Source: Clostridiales bacterium UBA8960
GTDB lineage: Bacteria; Bacillota; Clostridia; Peptostreptococcales; Acidaminobacteraceae
Length of the DNA: 6,770 bases
Assembly (NCBI GenBank): GCA_003482695.1
Contig: DMYC01000260.1
Coordinates: 1-6,770, forward strand
Direction: 5' to 3'
Below the pieces are notes generated by a model. That model did not search any database. It was not told the origin of the DNA and saw only the letters and a program-made list of their open reading frames with translations. Both the position numbers and the translations under genes were made by a program. Shown in pieces: positions 1 to 6,371 of the stretch (its first letter is position 1; each line of letters begins with the position of its first letter).

Positions 1-263
1 TGGTAGGTAAGGAAGTTGTCGTGGGCATTAGACCTGAAGACATTAAGCTCGGTTCTGTAGGTGAAGGCATCGCAGCCTTGGTAGAAGTGACAGAACTTTT
101 AGGAAGTGACCTCAACATCTATTTCAAAATAGGAGAACGCACTTATATTATGAAAACAGAAGCAGCCAGTGGCATTAGAATTGGCGATACGATTTATCCG
201 GTCTTCGATGGAGAGAAGCTTCATTTGTTTGATAAGGAGACAGAAGTTTCTTTGATTTATTAA
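1..263 (+). CDS. ABC sugar importer ATP-binding subunit, C-terminal fragment (MsmX/MalK/UgpC type)
   Basis: The gene is cut by the left edge; the reading frame is open from base 3 and ends with TAA at 261-263. About 86 residues remain, all from the C-terminal TOBE/OB-fold regulatory domain. The Walker and signature motifs would lie upstream, outside the window. The visible signature is VGIRPEDI, the start of the TOBE region in MalK/MsmX-type ATPases, followed by VEVTELLGSDLNIY and a closing LHLFDKETE, also typical of the family. Such ATPases power uptake of oligosaccharides by binding-protein-dependent importers at the inner face of the membrane. The next gene starts 16 bases downstream on the same strand with no terminator between, so the two are probably co-transcribed, and the transported sugar is probably that enzyme's substrate. 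An internal GTG at 21 lies inside the conserved motif and is not a real start. Family assignment is secure; the sugar is not known. Confidence 0.9.
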   Translation, partial: VGKEVVVGIRPEDIKLGSVGEGIAALVEVTELLGSDLNIYFKIGERTYIMKTEAASGIRIGDTIYPVFDGEKLHLFDKETEVSLIY

Positions 264-279
264 TAATTAGGAGAGTCAT

Positions 280-3162
280 ATGTGGCAACTGAAGACAAAT
301 CGCTATGATGCGATGCAGCAAGAACTGGAAGAAAGCTTATTTATGATAGGCAATGGGTACATTGGCGTAAGGGGGAGTTTTGAAGAAGGGTATGCTTCTG
401 GAAGTTCAATCAGAGGTACCTATATCAATGGACTTTATGACAGGGTTCCGATGGTTCATGCGGAGATGGCTTATGGCTTTCCAACAGAACAGGATAAACA
501 ACCTCGTGTCATGGATACTCAAACATGTGAAGTTTGGCTGGATGGAGAAAAAGCAATGCTTTCGCCACAACAGACGGATTCTTATGAGCGATATCTGGAT
601 TTTCAAGCAGGTGAGTCAAGAAGAACCTATATCTACGAGACGAGACAAGGCAAACGTGCAAGTATTGAGTTCAAGCGTTTGGCATCGCTAACAGAGACAA
701 ATTTTCTGCTTTATAAGATTGAAGTGGTTTATGACGGGAAAATTGAGCTGATCAGCATATGTGATACGAGTGTTGAAAACTACACCAATCCAAACGACCC
801 ACGAACAGGCCAAGGGCATTCGAAGTTGCTTGACCAAGTGATGCTCGAATGCAAAGAGGATAAAGTATTCGCCGCTATGAAGACCAAGAACAGCAATTTG
901 ACGATTGCGACCATCGTGTCGCATCAGGTTCAGTCGAATGCCGATTTTGTTCTAACCAGCAATGTGGAAGATGGCAAAGCCACCACGGTTATTGAAAGTT
1001 CTGGTCATGTTTTTTTGGAAAAAAAATGTTGCTTCACGGATAGCATCAGGGTAAGTGACCCTATTGGTGAAGCGAAGAGGTTGATCAAGTCTTCCGCAAA
1101 TAAGTTTTATGATGATTATCTGGCGGACCAAAGGGTTTTTTTAGATGATTATTGGTATCATACGGGCATTGATATCCAAAGCGATACCGAAGACCAAATG
1201 GCAATCCGTATGATGCAATTCCACCTTTTGCAATCAATAGGTGTGGATGCGTTCTCAAATATTGCAGCCAAAGGATTATCTGGAGAAGGGTATGAGGGCC
1301 ACTATTTTTGGGATACTGAAATATATGTGTTGCCCGTGCTCATGATGTCGCAACCGGATAAGGCGAAAGAGCTGCTTTCGTTTAGATATCATATTTTACC
1401 GCAGTCCAAAGCGCGAGCGCTTGAGCTCGGACATGCTAAGGGTGCTGCTTATGCTTGGCGAACCATTTCGGGCATCGAGTGTTCAGGGTATTTTCCGGCA
1501 GGAACAGCTCAGTATCATATCAATGCCGATATAGCCTATGCGTTTATTCAGTATTTTCTCTATTCTCAGGATATGCCATTTATGGTGGAGAAGGGGATTG
1601 AAGTCATCATCGAAACGGCAAGGTTATGGATGGATATTGGGCATTATTATGAAGGTGCTTTTCGCATTCATAACGTGACTGGACCCGATGAATATACGGC
1701 GATTGTAAACAACAATTATTATACGAATGCGATGGCAAAATACCATTTGTATTGGGCGTTCAATTTCTATCAGATGTTGAATGGGCCTGAATATAGGGAT
1801 CCTCTGCTTGACCGTTTGGGTATTTTAGATGAGGAGGCAAATGCGATGCGTGATGCCTCAGATAAGATGTTTCTGCCCTTTGATGAAGCACAGGGTCTTT
1901 TTGCTCAGGATGATTCTTTTATGAGCAAGCCGGTTTGGCCCTTTGATGACGTCACGTACTCGAGACGGCCACTGCTTCTTCACTATCATCCACTGACGAT
2001 TTACAGGCATCAAGTGCTCAAGCAAGCGGATACTGTTTTAGCGCACATGCTTCTCGACGCTTATGCGACGAAAGATGAGATGAAAAATGCTTTTAACTAC
2101 TACGAGCGATTGACGACGCACGATTCATCGCTGTCAAGCTGCATTTATGGCATTATGGCGTCAAGAATCGGTGAGAGGCAAAAAGCATATGATTATTTTA
2201 AAGAGTCTGTTTTTTTGGATTTGCATGACACGCATAAGAACACGAAAGATGGCCTACACATGGCAAATATGGCTGGAACGTTGCTCAGTGTCACTGCGGG
2301 TTTCGGAGGTCTCAGAGTGGACAAATCCGGCTTGAGCCTTAGACCTTATAAGCCGGATGCATGGGACAGTTTGTCGTTTAAAGTGAAATATCAGGGCAGA
2401 ATAATTGAGGTTACTGTTACGGAGCGTGTAGAGGTGAAACTCCTTGAGGGCGAATCGATTACAGTCTCAGTTTGGGATGAACCTGTTTTGCTCGAATCAT
2501 TAGCCCCACAAATTAAAGCCATTATCTTCGATTTGGATGGTGTTTTAACTGAAACGAGCAAAGCGCACTTCAAAGCATGGCAGTCTTTGGCAGAATCATT
2601 AGGTTTTGATGTACCAAACCATTTGGAAGATGAAGTCAGAGGCATTTCCAGACTCGCGTCTCTGGATATTGTTCTTGGCTATGGGGATCAATTGCCGCAA
2701 TTCTCGCATGATGAAAAAGTGGAGATGGCAAACCGCAAAAACGATATCTATTTGGATCTTATAAAGTCGTATTCACCGAGTGATTTATCGCATGGTGCTA
2801 TTGAACTTATGGAATTTTTGAAGATGAAAGGCATGAAAATTGCACTTGCTTCTGCAAGCAAGAATGCGCCATTTTTATTGTCTGCGATGGAAATAGATTC
2901 TTACTTTGATGCCGTTGTAGACCCTGCATCAATCAAGAACGGCAAACCTGCACCTGATATATTTGAAAGGGCGGCTGAGCTTCTAGGTGTGTCACCTAGT
3001 GAGAGCATCGGTATTGAAGATGCCTTTGCGGGGATAGAGAGCATACATTCAGCTGGGATGAATGCCATAGGCATAGGATCAAAGAATCACTTGACGAATT
3101 GTGAAATCGTGCTCAGTGGGCTCGATTCACTTAAAAATCATTTAGAAAAACATTTAGTTTAG
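280..3162 (+). CDS. Bifunctional GH65 disaccharide phosphorylase / beta-phosphoglucomutase fusion
   Basis: This 960-residue cytoplasmic protein joins two enzymes that are usually separate. Residues about 1-725 are a glycoside hydrolase family 65 phosphorylase: N-terminal domain with IGNGYIGVRGSFEE, barrel with FWDTE (343-347), GPDEY (468-472) carrying the predicted general acid E471, KQAD (581-584) in the sugar site, HDSSLS (614-619) in the likely phosphate site, and a C-terminal domain. Residues about 746-960 are a HAD-type beta-phosphoglucomutase: FDLDGV (750-755) with nucleophile D751 and acid/base D753, SASKN (858-862), K889 in GKPAPD, and E913-D914 for magnesium. All expected catalytic residues are present in both halves. 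Inferred net reaction: disaccharide plus phosphate gives beta-glucose 1-phosphate, then glucose 6-phosphate. The substrate is unresolved: the loop at 388-417 (WRTISG, then GTAQYHINAD) does not look like a typical maltose phosphorylase; trehalose, kojibiose or nigerose are alternatives. AGGAG at 269-273 sets the ATG start. Confidence 0.93.
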   Translation: MWQLKTNRYDAMQQELEESLFMIGNGYIGVRGSFEEGYASGSSIRGTYINGLYDRVPMVHAEMAYGFPTEQDKQPRVMDTQTCEVWLDGEKAMLSPQQTDSYERYLDFQAGESRRTYIYETRQGKRASIEFKRLASLTETNFLLYKIEVVYDGKIELISICDTSVENYTNPNDPRTGQGHSKLLDQVMLECKEDKVFAAMKTKNSNLTIATIVSHQVQSNADFVLTSNVEDGKATTVIESSGHVFLEKKCCFTDSIRVSDPIGEAKRLIKSSANKFYDDYLADQRVFLDDYWYHTGIDIQSDTEDQMAIRMMQFHLLQSIGVDAFSNIAAKGLSGEGYEGHYFWDTEIYVLPVLMMSQPDKAKELLSFRYHILPQSKARALELGHAKGAAYAWRTISGIECSGYFPAGTAQYHINADIAYAFIQYFLYSQDMPFMVEKGIEVIIETARLWMDIGHYYEGAFRIHNVTGPDEYTAIVNNNYYTNAMAKYHLYWAFNFYQMLNGPEYRDPLLDRLGILDEEANAMRDASDKMFLPFDEAQGLFAQDDSFMSKPVWPFDDVTYSRRPLLLHYHPLTIYRHQVLKQADTVLAHMLLDAYATKDEMKNAFNYYERLTTHDSSLSSCIYGIMASRIGERQKAYDYFKESVFLDLHDTHKNTKDGLHMANMAGTLLSVTAGFGGLRVDKSGLSLRPYKPDAWDSLSFKVKYQGRIIEVTVTERVEVKLLEGESITVSVWDEPVLLESLAPQIKAIIFDLDGVLTETSKAHFKAWQSLAESLGFDVPNHLEDEVRGISRLASLDIVLGYGDQLPQFSHDEKVEMANRKNDIYLDLIKSYSPSDLSHGAIELMEFLKMKGMKIALASASKNAPFLLSAMEIDSYFDAVVDPASIKNGKPAPDIFERAAELLGVSPSESIGIEDAFAGIESIHSAGMNAIGIGSKNHLTNCEIVLSGLDSLKNHLEKHLV

Positions 3163-3208
3163 TTCTTTACTGAACTTAGTCAAATTTTGTTTCTGATCTC
3201 CCGAAAAG

Positions 3209-3248
3209 AATCAAAAAAGAGCAGGCAATCGCCTGTTCTTTTTTGATT
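3209..3248. terminator. Bidirectional rho-independent terminator
   Basis: An 18-base-pair stem (3209-3226 with 3231-3248) closes on the four-base loop AATC. The GC-rich core is GAGCAGGC against GCCTGTTC, with one G-T wobble. The core is flanked by A6 on the left and T6 on the right, so the RNA from either strand ends in a U-run. It lies 46 bases after the phosphorylase-mutase stop and its last base overlaps the stop codon of the convergent CXXC gene, so it can end both operons. Confidence 0.92.
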
Positions 3249-4771
3249 TATAATATAAGTTGTATGAGAATGATGAGTATGGTGATGAAAAGTCCGCCAA
3301 ATAAAAACCGTAACCCGGGTTTCTTAATGGGGATATAAGGTTTAAAGCGCTCTATGGCAAGTGTGGCGATGGCAACAACCAAGACTGGGAAAAATACGTA
3401 TGCAAGCCGTTCGATTACATTTGCTAAAGCGATGAATTTGAGGACGATGAAAAATTGAAGTGCCAATATCATACCAAGCAAGACTTGTCTGTTTTTTGCT
3501 TTTTTAATCTGAGTAAGAAGTTTAGAGGTTGCTGATTCTTTTTCTGTTCCAGAATATATGGATCTCGATTGCTCTGCCATTTGCTCTGCACGGTCATAAT
3601 CGTGTTTTTCGAAAGCGGATACAGCCTTCTCAAAGACACCATCAAGTATGCTTTGGAAGGGATTTAGGTCCACATAAAATTCTTCAGTGAGTGTATTTAC
3701 AAATACTGCATAGGTTTCGCCTTCAAAATGATACGATATCTCGAGAAAGTCCACGACGACAAAAGAGGCGATTTGTTTGATGATTCGCTCGTTGTTTCGA
3801 AGCGTTTGACAGACTCCAAGTAAAGTTTTCGACCGTTTCATAAAGTCATACTGGTTGATGAAGTCGCCTGACAATAAGTCTGTGAGGGCCATTTGAGAGA
3901 GTGGTCCTTTCTCATAAAGAGACTTTGCTTGACCTGATGACCAAATCGATTCTGTGGGTTTTATGTTGAACGCATTGAATTTCCGTATGAAATCAGGTGT
4001 TTCAAGGACGAGGATTTCAGTGCTTGTGATCCGCTTTAGTTTAACATTCAATGTGCTGATGCGCGTCTTCTTTCCATTGCAACCCTCACAAAGAACCATG
4101 CCTTGCCCTTGACAGTCATCGCAAATCGTTCGCCCTTGACCTTCGCAGTGGTGGCATGGTATGGAACCCATCTCACATGATCCACAGGGGACATGTCCTT
4201 TTCCAAGACAATCCGGACATGCTATGTCATCTAGTACGGTTTTTTGATGTTTGCTGCCATCCTCTGTGTACCATTCGCGCATGCGCTCGGTTCTAATAAT
4301 CCCTTTGCCGCTGCAATGGGTACAGACTTCTATGCCGGACCCGTTGCAGTGTGTGCACATGGATTTTCCAGTTCCAAAGCAGTTAAGGCAATTGGTAAAG
4401 CCTTTTGAGGCGCAAGTGTCGCACGAAAGATGGCCTTGGCCGTGGCAATGCTGGCATTTGACGACCCTCTCAGTATTTGGTATTTCAATCACTTTTGTTA
4501 CTTCTGTTTGATCTTCTGTGAAATGCGCGTCATAGATCCAAGGGTTTATTAAGTCGAAGTCGATTGCTTCGGTGCTGTTTGAGGTTATTTGATGCCCCAT
4601 TTGTTTGAGTATTGGGTAGACGCTTCTCGTTTCAGTTAAGGTTTCAATTCGTAGATAACCAACGGAATAACGTTTCACTTCTGTGATTTGAATCCGATTT
4701 CTTATATTCTTAAAGATTTTCGGATGGACGTCGCCTGACCATTTTTCGAATAATTTATCTGCTTCACTCAT
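3248..4771 (-). CDS. Membrane-anchored DnaJ-type zinc-finger protein with ten CXXC motifs (SSUH2-like architecture)
   Basis: This 507-residue protein has ten CXXC motifs in two blocks of five: cysteine pairs begin at 106, 117, 128, 139, 150 and at 185, 196, 206, 217, 228. Most are CxxCxGxG as in the DnaJ cysteine-rich domain. An insert (about 157-184, with WYTEDGSKHQKTV) splits the blocks, as a hairpin splits the DnaJ fingers. No J domain (HPD) is present, so it is not DnaJ. A soluble N-terminal region (1-100) and a region after the fingers (235-380) resemble, from memory, the layout of SSUH2-like proteins; this is tentative. A helical segment (378-425, EKAVSAFEKHDYDRAEQMAE) could be TPR-like. 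Three hydrophobic segments (about 429-450, 456-473, 487-506) anchor the C terminus. Twenty cysteines could bind about five zinc ions. Function is unknown. ATG at 4769-4771 follows a perfect AAGGAGG with 5-base spacing; the gene lies 41 bases after the permease. Confidence 0.85.
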   Translation of the reverse strand: MSEADKLFEKWSGDVHPKIFKNIRNRIQITEVKRYSVGYLRIETLTETRSVYPILKQMGHQITSNSTEAIDFDLINPWIYDAHFTEDQTEVTKVIEIPNTERVVKCQHCHGQGHLSCDTCASKGFTNCLNCFGTGKSMCTHCNGSGIEVCTHCSGKGIIRTERMREWYTEDGSKHQKTVLDDIACPDCLGKGHVPCGSCEMGSIPCHHCEGQGRTICDDCQGQGMVLCEGCNGKKTRISTLNVKLKRITSTEILVLETPDFIRKFNAFNIKPTESIWSSGQAKSLYEKGPLSQMALTDLLSGDFINQYDFMKRSKTLLGVCQTLRNNERIIKQIASFVVVDFLEISYHFEGETYAVFVNTLTEEFYVDLNPFQSILDGVFEKAVSAFEKHDYDRAEQMAEQSRSIYSGTEKESATSKLLTQIKKAKNRQVLLGMILALQFFIVLKFIALANVIERLAYVFFPVLVVAIATLAIERFKPYIPIKKPGLRFLFGGLFITILIILIQLIL

Positions 4772-4788
4772 AAGCGCCTCCTTATGAG
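4767..4788 (-). promoter_or_regulatory. Hairpin enclosing ribosome binding site and start codon of the CXXC gene
   Basis: CTCATAAG (4767-4774) and CTTATGAG (4781-4788) form a perfect 8-bp inverted repeat around a 6-base loop. On the - strand RNA the downstream arm contains the ATG start (4769-4771). The ribosome binding site AAGGAGG (4777-4783) is split between the loop and the upstream arm. A transcript reading through from the permease would carry the full stem and could have a masked start; one from the adjacent promoter would begin inside the upstream arm. The inverted repeat is seen directly; translational control is inference. Confidence 0.5.
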
Positions 4789-4791
4789 CTT

Positions 4792-4818
4792 ATTATACCA
4801 TGAACCTTTTAATTACAA
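4792..4818 (-). promoter_or_regulatory. Probable extended -10 promoter for the CXXC gene
   Basis: On the - strand, TGGTATAAT (4792-4800) is a perfect -10 box with the TG extension. A partial -35, TTGTAA (4813-4818), sits 15 bases upstream and overlaps the permease stop codon. The expected start of transcription is near 4785, which gives a leader of only about 13 bases that begins just before the ribosome binding site. The short spacer is tolerable with an extended -10. Confidence 0.6.
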
Positions 4819-5763
4819 TAAAGTATAAATATAGCCAGCGATGATGGCGCTAATCCAGATAAACAGCACATAGTAGGCAAGGGCACGTTTTCTAAGGAAT
4901 GCGGCCATACCTGCGATGACAGGGATACCAGTCGCTTTTCCGGCGATTAGAAATGCAAGAATAGCTGCCTCAGATACGCCTGAGTTCACCATGGTTTTAA
5001 GCAGTGGTAGAGCGGAAGCGTAGTTCACATAAAGGGGAAGACCAACGGTTGAACCGATTACCACTGAGAGGAGTGAGTCTTCTGTTAGGAAAGGCATTTC
5101 CCAGTTCATTGGTAAGACATACTCGACGGTTTTTCCGATGATGATGAAAATAATGAAGTAGAGCATGATTTTTTTTACGCCAGTGTTCCAAATTTCGAAG
5201 AGAAAGGCTTTTGTTTTTTCATATGGCACTTTTACAGGGGCTGCTTCTGCGATTGAGAACAGGCTTTCGTGCATGTTGGAATCTATTCTGACTGATGGTG
5301 TTTCTGTGGGCTTATCCTTTAGCCTGAATTGTCCTTCGAAAAAAGCCGTTTTCTTTTCCAGCAATGTTGCGAGGTAACCCGCAATCAATCCCATCATGAT
5401 GGAGGCAACCATCATGGCAGTTGCGAACTTCCAGCCCATAAAGCTGCCTTCAAAGAAAAATTCTGCCGGACTTGTCAGTGGTGATGAAATGAGAAATGCC
5501 ATGACCGCGCCCCAAGGCATATTGGTGAGAAACAGTGAGAGTACCACAGCCATCGTCCCACAAGCACAAAGTGGGGTGAAAGCACCTAACCCTACAGATG
5601 CAGGAATGGCAACTTTTGAGTGCTTTAACAGTTTTTCTTTTAGTTTTTCAGGATCGACAAATACTTTCATGCTGGCTGCAATCAAGATACCTATGAGTAT
5701 GATGTACCAGTCATTTTTGGCGTAATACGCCAGCTCATTTAAGATATAAGTGATGTAATTCAT
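4813..5763 (-). CDS. ArsP-like permease (DUF318 / PF03773 family)
   Basis: This 316-residue integral membrane protein has about eight hydrophobic segments (near 19-36, 52-80, 85-104, 112-134, 196-214, 230-250, 264-290, 296-315) in two halves, joined by a charged cytoplasmic linker (135-190). The first half carries the family signature PLCACGT (64-70, cysteines C66 and C68) and SSPLTSPAEFF (93-103); the second half carries the internal counterpart around GLPLYVNYASALPL and AGKATGIPVIAGM. These mark the DUF318 permease family, whose characterised member ArsP exports trivalent organoarsenicals such as methylarsenite; other members are uncharacterised. ATG at 5761-5763 follows AAAGGAGA with suitable spacing. 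It lies 84 bases downstream of the MarR gene on the same strand, with a matching operator in the gap. Export of an arsenical or other soft-metal thiol reagent is inference; the family call is strong. The length is normal for the family. Confidence 0.9.
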   Translation of the reverse strand: MNYITYILNELAYYAKNDWYIILIGILIAASMKVFVDPEKLKEKLLKHSKVAIPASVGLGAFTPLCACGTMAVVLSLFLTNMPWGAVMAFLISSPLTSPAEFFFEGSFMGWKFATAMMVASIMMGLIAGYLATLLEKKTAFFEGQFRLKDKPTETPSVRIDSNMHESLFSIAEAAPVKVPYEKTKAFLFEIWNTGVKKIMLYFIIFIIIGKTVEYVLPMNWEMPFLTEDSLLSVVIGSTVGLPLYVNYASALPLLKTMVNSGVSEAAILAFLIAGKATGIPVIAGMAAFLRKRALAYYVLFIWISAIIAGYIYTLL

Positions 5764-5797
5764 GGGTTCTCCTTTATGGGTTTAGTTGTGCCGAGCA

Positions 5798-5818
5798 ATA
5801 GTTGCTTTATGCAACTAT
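5798..5818. promoter_or_regulatory. Predicted MarR operator upstream of the permease
   Basis: A perfect inverted repeat with arms ATAGTTGC (5798-5805) and GCAACTAT (5811-5818) around TTTAT. Its core, AGTTG-N7-CAACT (5800-5816), has the same half-sites and spacing as the palindrome at the regulator promoter (6338-6354). A further AGTTG half-site lies at 5784-5788. No convincing -35/-10 pair is visible in the 84-base gap, so the permease may rely on the marR promoter, or on a promoter too weak to recognise by eye. Confidence 0.7.
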
Positions 5819-5831
5819 GTGTGGTTTTTTA

Positions 5832-5849
5832 AGGCAACCGAAGTTGCCT
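5832..5849 (-). promoter_or_regulatory. Intercistronic C(UUCG)G hairpin between marR and permease
   Basis: A 7-bp stem, AGGCAAC with GTTGCCT on the RNA, closes on UUCG with a C-G closing pair, an exceptionally stable tetraloop. It begins at the MarR stop codon (TAG, 5848-5850). The hairpin is followed by UAAAAAA rather than a U-run, so it is not a standard terminator for the operon. A role as an mRNA processing or stability element is possible. Its arms can also pair with those of the operator repeat just downstream. Confidence 0.6.
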
Positions 5850-6300
5850 ATAAACAGGGAAAATAATTATCCATTTTGATTTTTTCAATTGCACTGACGA
5901 GTTCGGCGATGTTTTCAACTAGGCTCTCCCTTTGTGAGGGGACGATGTTCGTGAACACTTTTTGGTAAAAATCGTTCATAGATGCTTCTATAGTCTCATA
6001 TTGTGTTAGTCCTGAAGAAGTGAGTGAAACTTCTTGAATCCTTCTGTCTTCGGCATTTTCAGACCGAATGACCCAATTTTGATCGACGAGGTATTGTATG
6101 ATACGACTCGTTGTACTTTTATCGAGCATGAGGATATCGGCTAAACCATTCACTGTAAGCCCATCGCGTCTTCCAATCTCCACAAGGGCTTGGCACTGTG
6201 AAAGATTTGTTCCACAACATGAAGCTTGGGTTTTATCGAGCATTCCCAATATTCGCTCCAGTTTTCGTAGTGATTCTCTAAGTTTTAGTGCATCATCCAT
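5848..6300 (-). CDS. MarR-family transcriptional regulator with CC-X6-C cysteine cluster
   Basis: This 150-residue winged-helix DNA-binding protein has the length and layout of MarR dimers: N-terminal helices, a helix-turn-helix (about 46-72, LTVNGLADILMLDKSTTSRIIQYL), a wing with the family signature DRRIQEVSLTSSG (85-97), and a C-terminal dimerisation helix. Three cysteines (C28, C29, C36, in SCCGTNLSQC) sit before the DNA-binding domain, and C149 is near the C-terminus; these could sense a thiol-reactive metal(loid) or oxidant. The frame is open to a GTG at 6345, but that lies upstream of the predicted promoter and inside the operator. The ATG at 6298-6300 has AGGAGG 7 bases upstream and is the better start. 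The operator over its promoter suggests self-repression, and the matching site ahead of the permease suggests that the permease is its target. The effector is unknown. Confidence 0.92.
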   Translation of the reverse strand: MDDALKLRESLRKLERILGMLDKTQASCCGTNLSQCQALVEIGRRDGLTVNGLADILMLDKSTTSRIIQYLVDQNWVIRSENAEDRRIQEVSLTSSGLTQYETIEASMNDFYQKVFTNIVPSQRESLVENIAELVSAIEKIKMDNYFPCL

Positions 6301-6307
6301 AGTAGAA

Positions 6308-6313
6308 CCTCCT
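6308..6313 (-). promoter_or_regulatory. Ribosome binding site that sets the MarR start
   Basis: A perfect AGGAGG on the - strand stands 7 bases before the ATG at 6298-6300. The alternative GTG at 6345 has no such site, and the predicted transcript would begin downstream of it, so the 15-residue N-terminal extension is rejected. Confidence 0.85.
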
Positions 6314-6322
6314 CTCAAATAG

Positions 6323-6352
6323 ATTGTATCACACAACAGTTGCACGGTACAA
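6323..6352 (-). promoter_or_regulatory. marR promoter
   Basis: On the - strand TGATACAAT gives a TG-extended -10 box, TACAAT (6323-6328), with a partial -35, TTGTAC (6347-6352), 18 bases upstream. The predicted start of transcription is near 6316, just ahead of the AGGAGG. The palindrome at 6335-6357 covers the -35 and most of the spacer, which fits repression by blocking RNA polymerase. Confidence 0.65.
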
Positions 6353-6357
6353 CTGTT
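6335..6357. promoter_or_regulatory. Predicted MarR autoregulatory operator
   Basis: A 23-bp near-perfect palindrome: arms AACAGTTG (6335-6342) and CAACTGTT (6350-6357), with the inner bases also symmetric except for one pair (6343/6349). Its core, AGTTG-N7-CAACT, matches the site upstream of the permease exactly in half-site and spacing. It overlaps the marR -35 and spacer. It also lies upstream of the divergent + strand gene, so that promoter could be affected too. Confidence 0.8.
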
Positions 6358-6371
6358 TTTTTATATAAATA

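Noticed and set aside
2391..2645. An 84-codon open frame antisense to the phosphorylase-mutase junction.
   Set aside because: It lies entirely opposite a conserved coding sequence and its translation resembles no family; I treat it as a shadow frame.
3160..3177. A small AGTTC/GAACT inverted repeat at the end of the phosphorylase-mutase gene.
   Set aside because: Only 5 bp with no U-run, and a much stronger terminator follows 30 bases later.
4080..4460. Tandem DNA repeats or a CRISPR-like array in the cysteine-rich stretch.
   Set aside because: The periodicity (about 33 bases) comes from CxxCxGxG codons of a real protein; the DNA repeats are degenerate and in frame, without conserved repeat-spacer structure.
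5832..5849. The hairpin after marR as a transcription terminator.
   Set aside because: On the transcribed strand it is followed by UAAAAAA, not a U-run; on the other strand it is followed by ATAAAC.
6301..6345. A 15-residue N-terminal extension of the MarR protein starting at GTG 6345.
   Set aside because: The extension would cover the predicted -10 box, transcription start and AGGAGG; the ATG at 6298-6300 is well placed after that site.
6335..6362. The marR operator palindrome followed by T7 looks like a rho-independent terminator on the + strand.
   Set aside because: No + strand gene ends there; the dyad overlaps the marR promoter and matches the second operator, so a protein-binding site explains it better.
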